DNA of 64,000 bases from CAYVOV01 sp964453525. GTDB lineage: Bacteria > Chloroflexota > Dehalococcoidia > Dehalococcoidales > UBA2162. The notes beneath the pieces are model-generated. The model ran no database searches, was not told where the DNA came from, and was given only the letters and a program-made list of their open reading frames with translations. The DNA lies in assembly GCA_964453525.1 (NCBI GenBank), contig CAYVOV010000013.1:1-64000 (forward strand), read 5' to 3'. Within the stretch, counting starts at the first letter, position 1; each line of letters begins with the position of its first letter. The position numbers and the translations under genes were made by a program. Below, one piece after another: positions 58,489-64,000 of this stretch.

Positions 58489-59511
58489 TTAGCTGGCTGT
58501 TCTGAAATTGAGGTCGGCACCGCAGTAACGGCACTTTGAGCCGTCCAGACCGACCGTTCTTGTCTGATAACCCTGTCTTTCAACGTTAAGTTTGCCGCAT
58601 GAGTAGCAGGTGGTGTTCTCACTGCTATGACCCGGGACATTGCCCGTATAGACAAACTTGAGACCGGCTCTTTTCCCGATTTCACAGGCATGCTCGAGGG
58701 TGGCTACCGGAGTCGGCGGCAGGTGCGTCATCCGGTGCTGAGGATAGAATCTGGTGACGTGCCACGGCGTCATCTCTCCGAGCTCATCTCTTATCCAGTT
58801 AGCAATTCCCCGGAGCTGGGCATCATCATCGTTCATTCTGGGAATTACGTTGGTCACCACTTCAACGTGCATATTCCATTTATGCTTTGCCCTAGCCGTG
58901 ACCTCGAGTATTTTCTGCCAGTTGGGCACTCCGGCTAACTCGCGGTACAGAGAATCCGAGAAACCCTTTATGTCAACCCGCCAGGCGTCAAGATAGGGTC
59001 CGATAGTATCCAGCGCCTCCGCAGTGGAGTAGCCGTTGGTGACATAGACGGTATAGAGTCCGTTTTCTTTTGCCAGTCTGGCTGAATCGAGGGTGTATTC
59101 GAACCAGGTGCCCGGCTCATTGTATGTCCAGGCAATACCCTGGCACCAGGAGCTTTTAGCCATTTCCACTGCTACGTCCGGTTGTATTTCTTGGCAACTG
59201 CGCCGTGCCGTGCCGGTATCGGCAGTGGAAATCTGCCAGTTCTGGCAGTGCTTGCAGTGAAAGTTGCAGCCCAGACTGCCCAGTGAGAAGACCCGGGTGC
59301 CCGGAAAGAAGTGAAAGAGCGGCTTCTTTTCAATAGGGTCGGCAGCCATCGATGAGACAAGTGCGTAGTTCAGGTCTTCGAGGATACCTGCCTTATTCTG
59401 GTACATACCACAGGCGCCGAATTTGCCAGGATTTATCCTGCAGCTCCACTGGCAGGTATGACACTGGACTCTGGAATCAGGTAGTTTTTCGTAGAGCAGT
59501 GCCTCACGCAT
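58489..59511 (-). CDS. amrS: AmmeMemoRadiSam system radical SAM enzyme
   Basis: 340 aa from ATG 59511 (GAGAGG upstream; a TTG at 59529 is less likely). CGMYQNKAG, then the radical SAM motif CNFHCKHCQNW, IAWTYNEPGTW, AWRVDIKGFSDSLY, VVTNVIPRMNDDD. The C-terminus has a rubredoxin-like knuckle CYSCGKLNV...CRYCGADL. It resembles pyruvate formate-lyase activating enzymes. It acts with the downstream MEMO-AMMECR1 fusion; substrate unknown. Confidence 0.92.
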   Translation of the reverse strand: MREALLYEKLPDSRVQCHTCQWSCRINPGKFGACGMYQNKAGILEDLNYALVSSMAADPIEKKPLFHFFPGTRVFSLGSLGCNFHCKHCQNWQISTADTGTARRSCQEIQPDVAVEMAKSSWCQGIAWTYNEPGTWFEYTLDSARLAKENGLYTVYVTNGYSTAEALDTIGPYLDAWRVDIKGFSDSLYRELAGVPNWQKILEVTARAKHKWNMHVEVVTNVIPRMNDDDAQLRGIANWIRDELGEMTPWHVTRFYPQHRMTHLPPTPVATLEHACEIGKRAGLKFVYTGNVPGHSSENTTCYSCGKLNVERQGYQTRTVGLDGSKCRYCGADLNFRTAS

Positions 59512-59592
59512 AACCGACCTCTCACCCAATTATATCATAAAGAAGGATTTAAACCCCTCTTTATATTTACCTGCTGGTGTGTAACGGCTAGA

Positions 59593-60255
59593 CTAAGAAT
59601 ACCATTTCACGAATTCATCCAGGTCCATTCTTTCGCTTTTATAACCGTATTCCGGAGATCCGGTATCGGGATAACCGAGGGATATTCCCAGAATGAGTTT
59701 CTTGGTCTCAGGTATTCCCAGGAATTTCTTAATCGCGTCCGGATATGGGACCATCATTGCCTGGAGGCAACTGCCGATGCCGTATGAATGCGCCGCCAGA
59801 ATGAGACTCTGGGCGAATAGTCCGATATCGAATACTGACCACCCGGTGAGGGTGTTGTCCATATAAAGGAAAATAGCGCAGGGCGCTCCGTAGAAACTGG
59901 GTCGCCTTCTGCTGGCGTTTCTTCTCTGCCTGTCCGCACCCGGTTCTCTGCCCAGGTATCCGGCATGGTGGGCGTGGTGCTCCTTCATCCTTTCCGCCAC
60001 TTCCGGCGGCCATTCCTTCGGTACGGGTATTTCCAGACTCATGGGAGTACCGGCTTCTGCCAGACCGGCGAGGACTTCGAGAAGCTCGTCCTTTTTCCTG
60101 CCGCTGACCACGGCAACCTGCCAGGGCTGGCTGTCACTGAATGAAGGACTCCACTTTGCCGTCTCCAGGATTTTCCTTATTGTTTCTTCGGGGACAGGGT
60201 CAGGCTTGTAGGCACGGCAACTCCTTCTGGTCTCAATCCCTTCAATCAAATCCAT
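59593..60255 (-). CDS. Nitroreductase-family protein (second copy)
   Basis: 220 aa. RRSCRAYKPDPVPEETIRKILETAKWSPSFSDSQPWQVAVV, then FDIGLFAQSLILAAHSYGIGSCLQAM, GISLGYPDTG. FMN-binding nitroreductase fold. Insert at about 85-115 is charged (HHAHHAGYLGREPGADRQ). Longer than the 56096 relative. It follows the HpnA-like epimerase on the same strand by 38 bp and may be cotranscribed. Substrate unknown. Confidence 0.87.
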   Translation of the reverse strand: MDLIEGIETRRSCRAYKPDPVPEETIRKILETAKWSPSFSDSQPWQVAVVSGRKKDELLEVLAGLAEAGTPMSLEIPVPKEWPPEVAERMKEHHAHHAGYLGREPGADRQRRNASRRRPSFYGAPCAIFLYMDNTLTGWSVFDIGLFAQSLILAAHSYGIGSCLQAMMVPYPDAIKKFLGIPETKKLILGISLGYPDTGSPEYGYKSERMDLDEFVKWYS

Positions 60256-60293
60256 ATTCTCTCCTCATTCTCTCCTCTGAATTCGCTGGTAAA

Positions 60294-61286
60294 CTATCTG
60301 GCTTTCACATAGCCGTTTTCTTTGAACCAGTTGATTGCTTTCTCAAGAGTGTCTCTCGCGGAAGTTTGAGGCATACCCAGTTCGTTAATGGCTTTCGAGC
60401 AGTCGTAATACATATATTTACTCGGTGCTTTTAACATTGAAGAACGTATAATGGGAGGTTTCTTGGTGATAGTTGATGCAAACTCGGAAACGTAGCTGAG
60501 TACAAGTGCGATCGAATACGGCAGTTTTCGGTCAGGCACTTTTATGCCTGCGATTTCCCCGATAAGTCTGAAGAATTCTTTCATTGTGATGTTTTCACCG
60601 CCCAGGATATACCTTTCGCCTATTCTACCTTTCTTTGCAGCCAGAACATGTCCCCGGGCAACGTCTTCGACGTTTACGACATTCAAGCCCATATCCAGAT
60701 ATCCCGGCATCTCGCCGTTTAATACGGCGAGCACCATCCCCCCGGAGGGAGTCGGCTTGATATCCCGGATACCCATAACCATTGCCGGATTGACAATCAC
60801 CACCGGAAGGCCTTTTTCACAGAATTTTTTTGCTTCAAGCTCTCCCAGGTACTTCGTCCTGATATAGTGATTGCCCATATCCCACATATTATATTCCACG
60901 TCCTCAGTGGCAGGATTTTCGGGACCATAACAACCTACAGCCGCAATTGAACTGGTATAGACCACCTTTTCTATCCCCTGTTCCATAGCTGCGTTCAATG
61001 CTGCTTTTGTTCCCTCTACATTGATGTCATAGTAGATTTTGTTATCAGGCATCCAGCTAGTATATAAAGCCGCTGCCTGGTAAAAAGTATCGCACCCTTC
61101 CAGCGCTTTTTTCACGGATTCGGCGTCCCGGATGTCTCCATTGACTCGCTCAATGTCAAGTCCGTCAATATTCTGAGTATCGCTACTTTCCCTCACCATA
61201 GCCTTTACCTCAATCCCATCCTTCAATAACTCCCTGACAATATTCGAACCAATTAATCCTGTAGCTCCGGTAACCAGTGCTTTCAT
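60294..61286 (-). CDS. NAD-dependent epimerase (HpnA-like)
   Basis: 330 aa extended SDR. TGATGLIGSNIVRELLKDG, DIERVNGDIRD, FYQAAALYTSWMPD, VEGTKAALNAAMEQGIEKVVYTSSIAAVG and the YxxxK segment (RTKYLGELEAKKF). It resembles HpnA, the hopanoid-associated sugar epimerase, though no squalene-hopene gene is near. GGAGG precedes the ATG. Could also be a generic sugar or hydroxysteroid dehydrogenase. Confidence 0.82.
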   Translation of the reverse strand: MKALVTGATGLIGSNIVRELLKDGIEVKAMVRESSDTQNIDGLDIERVNGDIRDAESVKKALEGCDTFYQAAALYTSWMPDNKIYYDINVEGTKAALNAAMEQGIEKVVYTSSIAAVGCYGPENPATEDVEYNMWDMGNHYIRTKYLGELEAKKFCEKGLPVVIVNPAMVMGIRDIKPTPSGGMVLAVLNGEMPGYLDMGLNVVNVEDVARGHVLAAKKGRIGERYILGGENITMKEFFRLIGEIAGIKVPDRKLPYSIALVLSYVSEFASTITKKPPIIRSSMLKAPSKYMYYDCSKAINELGMPQTSARDTLEKAINWFKENGYVKAR

Positions 61287-61384
61287 TTTTACCTCCTTTT
61301 CTTATTAAATGGTAGCGATCCTGGTTAAGGCTGTGAGTTGTGAATAGATTTAAAACCAATCGGCTTTGGTGACTTTTAAAATAC

Positions 61385-61507
61385 CTAGCTGATTTTCTCC
61401 ATGTCCTCTCCGCAGCAGACGAGAGTGCCGCCGCCGACTGCTGTCACCACCACTTCATTGCCGCAGATATTGCACCTGTATTTCTCGCCCTCTTTTTCTA
61501 CAGCCAT
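61385..61507 (-). CDS. Desulforedoxin-like mini-protein (40 aa)
   Basis: A 40-aa frame from ATG 61507, with GGAGG seven bases upstream. C12 and C15 (CNIC) and the adjacent pair C31-C32 (VCCG) are the four ligands of the desulforedoxin FeS4 centre, also found as the N-terminal domain of desulfoferrodoxin. MAVEKEGEKY leads the fold. It is an anaerobe's small redox protein, serving superoxide reduction or rubredoxin-like electron transfer. It lies 78 bp beyond the epimerase start (minus). Confidence 0.85.
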   Translation of the reverse strand: MAVEKEGEKYRCNICGNEVVVTAVGGGTLVCCGEDMEKIS

Positions 61508-61639
61508 GTATATACCTCCTGTTAAATATTTTATGTTCAGGATTTTTAATTTACTCACAATTCCCCAGTAAGGTCAAGTACCCGCTGAAGATGAGATTTT
61601 TATGCGGCTTTCCTGCGGATATTTATATAACTCTATTCC

Positions 61640-61720
61640 CCCTGTGTCCTCCTTCCCCTTTAAAAAGGGAAGGGGGAGGTAAATGAAAGAGGGAGGTGGC
61701 GCTTGAGCGCCACTTCCCTC
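61640..61720. repeat. Two palindromes in the gap before purQ
   Basis: CCTTCCCCTTT/AAAGGGAAGG near 61649-61674, and GAGGGA..GTGGCGC / GCGCCAC..TCCCTC at about 61687-61720. The gap 61508-61895 otherwise holds no gene. Probable REP-type elements. Confidence 0.4.
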
Positions 61721-61895
61721 TTAAACTCCAGCCAGTTATATTGCATGGAGTAGCATTTCTCCCTGATACAATCGGGGAGAGGGAGAATAAGCGGGTGAAA
61801 ATAAGAACTAATAAGATTATAAGCCTGATACAAGTCTTTTATTGTAGATACGAAGTGTTGAATATGGGAAGGGTTGGTCACCAATAATAAACCGA

Positions 61896-62666
61896 TTACA
61901 GGTGTTTTGCCCATTCAACGGCATTCTGGAAAATGCGGAAGCCGTCCCCGTATTCTCTGGCTCCAAGCCTTGTCCACTGTGGGTGCTGGGTGCCGCGGAT
62001 GTGACGCTCCGGGTGGGGCATCAGACCAAAGACACGGCCGGAAGCATCGCAGATACCGGCAATATCCCTTTCGGAGCCATTGGGATTGTGAGGATAGCCG
62101 GCACCGGTGTTTCCCTGCTCATCGGTATAATAAACAACTTCATTGGCATCAGAGAGAGCACCGGGCAGGGCAACAAGCTTACCCTCGCCGTGATTTACCG
62201 GAATATAAAGACGGTCAATACCTCTGGTGAAAACACAGGGGCTATTTTTATTCACAGTTAGATGTATCCAGCGGCATTCGAATTTTCCGGAATCATTGTT
62301 CGCCAGCGTCACCTGCTGTGTGCCGCCATTGGATAATTCAGGCAGGAATCCGGCCTTAACAAGGCATTGAAAGCCGTTACATATACCGAGGATAAGCCCT
62401 CCGCCTTCAATAAACCTGACAATGCCTTCGCCTAGTCTAAGCTTCAACTCATTTGCCAGAATCTTACCGGCGGCAATGTCATCACCATAGGTAAAACCGC
62501 CGGGAATGACCATTATCTGATAGTCGGCAAGTCGCTCATCGCCGCCAATCAGCCGGTTGACGTGAACAAGCGATACGTCGGCCCCGGCCTGCTCAAAGGC
62601 GAATACTGTCTCGATATCACAGTTCGTTCCCGGGGCGCGGGTTATAAGTGTCTTTACTTTATTCAT
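61896..62666 (-). CDS. purQ: Phosphoribosylformylglycinamidine synthase, glutamine amidotransferase subunit
   Basis: 256 aa. PGTNCDIETVFAFEQAGADV, PGGFTYGDDIAAGKI, LGICNGFQ with nucleophile Cys, and PHPERH with the His-Glu pair. It supplies ammonia from glutamine for the fourth step of purine synthesis. Directly follows purL (6 bp gap). purS was not seen here. Confidence 0.95.
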   Translation of the reverse strand: MNKVKTLITRAPGTNCDIETVFAFEQAGADVSLVHVNRLIGGDERLADYQIMVIPGGFTYGDDIAAGKILANELKLRLGEGIVRFIEGGGLILGICNGFQCLVKAGFLPELSNGGTQQVTLANNDSGKFECRWIHLTVNKNSPCVFTRGIDRLYIPVNHGEGKLVALPGALSDANEVVYYTDEQGNTGAGYPHNPNGSERDIAGICDASGRVFGLMPHPERHIRGTQHPQWTRLGAREYGDGFRIFQNAVEWAKHL

Positions 62667-62672
62667 TCTCTG

Positions 62673-64000
62673 CTACCACCTTAGCGGTCTCTGCCAGGCT
62701 TCTTTTAGCTCAGCCAGGGTGGAGTTAACTATAACGCTTCCATCCAGCCCAAAGACTTCCAGCGTACCGCTACCGGTGACTTCGCCAATGACGGTAAAAG
62801 CGCTGCCATCCATTATTCTTTCAAACTCGTCTCTTTTTTCCGGTGGTACTTCAGCGAGGAAACGACTGTTTGATTCGGAGAAAAGGATGAAGTCGTCACG
62901 GTCAATCGGTTCACCCAGCGGAACAATCTTGAGGTCAATGGATGCCCCCAGTCCGCCGGCAAAAGCCATCTCGGCAAGGACAACTCCGATTCCACCCTCG
63001 CTGCAATCATGGCAGGCTCTCACCAGGCCTTTAGAGGTTGCTGTACTCAGGTTGGTCATAAGTTCTCTGGCTCGCACCGGGTCGACCTTCGGTACATTGT
63101 TCCCCACCAGACCTTTAGTCCTCAGGTACTCGGAGCCACCCAGCTCATTCTGAGTAGTTCCAATAATGTAGACAAGGTCACCTGCCTGTTTGAAATCCAT
63201 TGAAACCGCACTGTCCGTGTCCTCCATAATGCCGATGGCTGAGATGAGCAGAGTATGGGGAATGGAGATGGCTTCACCGTTAACTTCAAACTCGTTATAA
63301 AGACTGTCCTTGCCGGAGATAAAAGGTGTCTCATAGGCAACCGCCATGTCGTAGCATGCCTGGGCTGCCCTTACCAGGGCGCCGAGCAGTTCGGGGCGGT
63401 CGGTATTTCCCCAGCTGAAGTTGTCAAGCAAAGCTACTCTATCTAGACTCCCACCGACAGCAATAATCTGCCTTAATGCTTCATCGATTGCCGATGCTGC
63501 CATCCAGTAGGGGTCGATGTCTCCATACTTCGGATTAATACCGCTGGAGATAACCACGCCCTTTTTTGAATCGAGGACAGGTCTGATTACGGAGGCATCG
63601 CCGGGTCCGTCGTTGTTTATTCCCACCAGAGGCTTGAGAACACTGCCGCCCTGTACTTCATGGTCGTACTGCCGTATCACCCATTCCTTGCTGCATACAT
63701 TCCAGGTGCTCAGAACTTCCAGCAGCGAACCGCTTAAATCCGCCGGGCTGGCAAAATCAGGCTCTTTATAAGTGGATTGCCGCCATGTTGCCTCTCTTAA
63801 TAGCTGGGGTATGCCGTGATGCAGAAATTCCATGCTCAGGTCGCAGACCGGGTTATCCCGATAATAAAGGCGGAGGTGCTTATCATCGGTGAATTCACCG
63901 ATGACGGCTGCCTCTACATCCTCGCTGGCGAAAAGTTTCATTATCTCCTCGATATTTTCCTGCGGCACAGCCAGTATCATCCGTTCCTGTGATTCGGAGA
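62673..64000 (-). CDS. purL: Phosphoribosylformylglycinamidine synthase subunit PurL (5' end cut by the window)
   Basis: At least 442 aa; the frame enters from the right edge with SESQERM, the conserved PurL motif, so the true start lies outside. Visible: PLVGINNDGPGDA, GINPKYGDIDPYWMAASAIDEALRQIIAVGGS, DNFSWGNT, FISGKDSLYNEF, HDCSEGGIGVVLAEMAFAGG. Synthetase half of FGAM synthase, acting with PurQ which is the next gene. Confidence 0.93.
   Translation of the reverse strand, partial: SESQERMILAVPQENIEEIMKLFASEDVEAAVIGEFTDDKHLRLYYRDNPVCDLSMEFLHHGIPQLLREATWRQSTYKEPDFASPADLSGSLLEVLSTWNVCSKEWVIRQYDHEVQGGSVLKPLVGINNDGPGDASVIRPVLDSKKGVVISSGINPKYGDIDPYWMAASAIDEALRQIIAVGGSLDRVALLDNFSWGNTDRPELLGALVRAAQACYDMAVAYETPFISGKDSLYNEFEVNGEAISIPHTLLISAIGIMEDTDSAVSMDFKQAGDLVYIIGTTQNELGGSEYLRTKGLVGNNVPKVDPVRARELMTNLSTATSKGLVRACHDCSEGGIGVVLAEMAFAGGLGASIDLKIVPLGEPIDRDDFILFSESNSRFLAEVPPEKRDEFERIMDGSAFTVIGEVTGSGTLEVFGLDGSVIVNSTLAELKEAWQRPLRW

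Overview
The window reads as chromosomal DNA of a strictly anaerobic bacterium, most plausibly a Dehalococcoidia-like member of the Chloroflexota. That placement is inferred from gene content, not from a marker phylogeny. The signs are many class III (CaiB/BaiF) CoA-transferases, acyl-CoA dehydrogenases, uroporphyrinogen-decarboxylase-type methyltransferases of the corrinoid kind, an iron-sulfur protein with the Cys pattern of reductive dehalogenases, ABC transporters with lipoprotein receptors, a desulforedoxin, an AmmeMemoRadiSam set and an apparent selenoprotein. No ribosomal RNA, CRISPR array, phage or transposase gene was seen.

Layout. 1-2.5 kb: Fe-S scaffold (NifU/IscU type), HypE-like PurM-fold protein and FdhD, ending at a terminator. 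2.5-5.3 kb: a pair of CoA-transferases. 5.3-13.6 kb (minus strand): GAPDH, then a beta-oxidation-like set (SDR, enoyl-CoA hydratase, two acyl-CoA dehydrogenases, SCP2-type thiolase, HMG-CoA-synthase/DUF35 fusion) with a good promoter at its head, facing a tandem MarR-MarR regulator. 14.8-15.4 kb: a gene-free stretch with a promoter, terminator and folded RNA in front of a solute-binding lipoprotein. 17.4-20.6 kb: a three-gene ABC-2 exporter. 20.8-24.7 kb: thiamine-binding-like protein, a Fur-family regulator with a perfect operator palindrome, a membrane protein, an MBL-fold hydrolase and pyrD. 24.7-28.3 kb (minus): lipoprotein, truncated permease-like protein, oligopeptide-type permease, anti-sigma candidate and ECF sigma factor.

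28.5-39.1 kb: cupin, RdhA-like Fe-S protein, two UroD-type methyltransferases, an acyl/aryl-CoA ligase, an ACMSD-type amidohydrolase, a CMD-family protein, a UGSC-type protein with an in-frame UGA (probable selenocysteine), and an intradiol-dioxygenase-like protein. Together these look like an accessory catabolic region for aromatic or methylated/halogenated compounds. 39.4-44.7 kb: two radical SAM proteins, tRNA-Leu(UAG), then an ATP-grasp ligase / lysine-aminomutase-like radical SAM / pyruvate-kinase-C-like operon. 44.8-47.2 kb: a second CoA-transferase pair paralogous to the first. 47.6-53.8 kb: acpS, a NYN protein, a long gap holding an unidentified structured ncRNA, DUF1893, Fe-S aldo/keto reductase, MBL hydrolase, hydrolase and rarA. 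54-56 kb: a RecB-like/DUF2779 nuclease coupled to a Schlafen-AlbA protein. 56-64 kb: two nitroreductases, the AmmeMemoRadiSam pair, an HpnA-like epimerase, a 40-aa desulforedoxin, purQ and a partial purL.

The strongest observations are the in-frame UGA with an 11-bp hairpin just 3' of it (36861-36898), the promoter-to-terminator ncRNA at about 48977-49235, the structured leader of the solute-binding protein, and several domain-duplication or fusion proteins (CaiB with a doubled small domain, MarR-MarR, HMGCS-DUF35).
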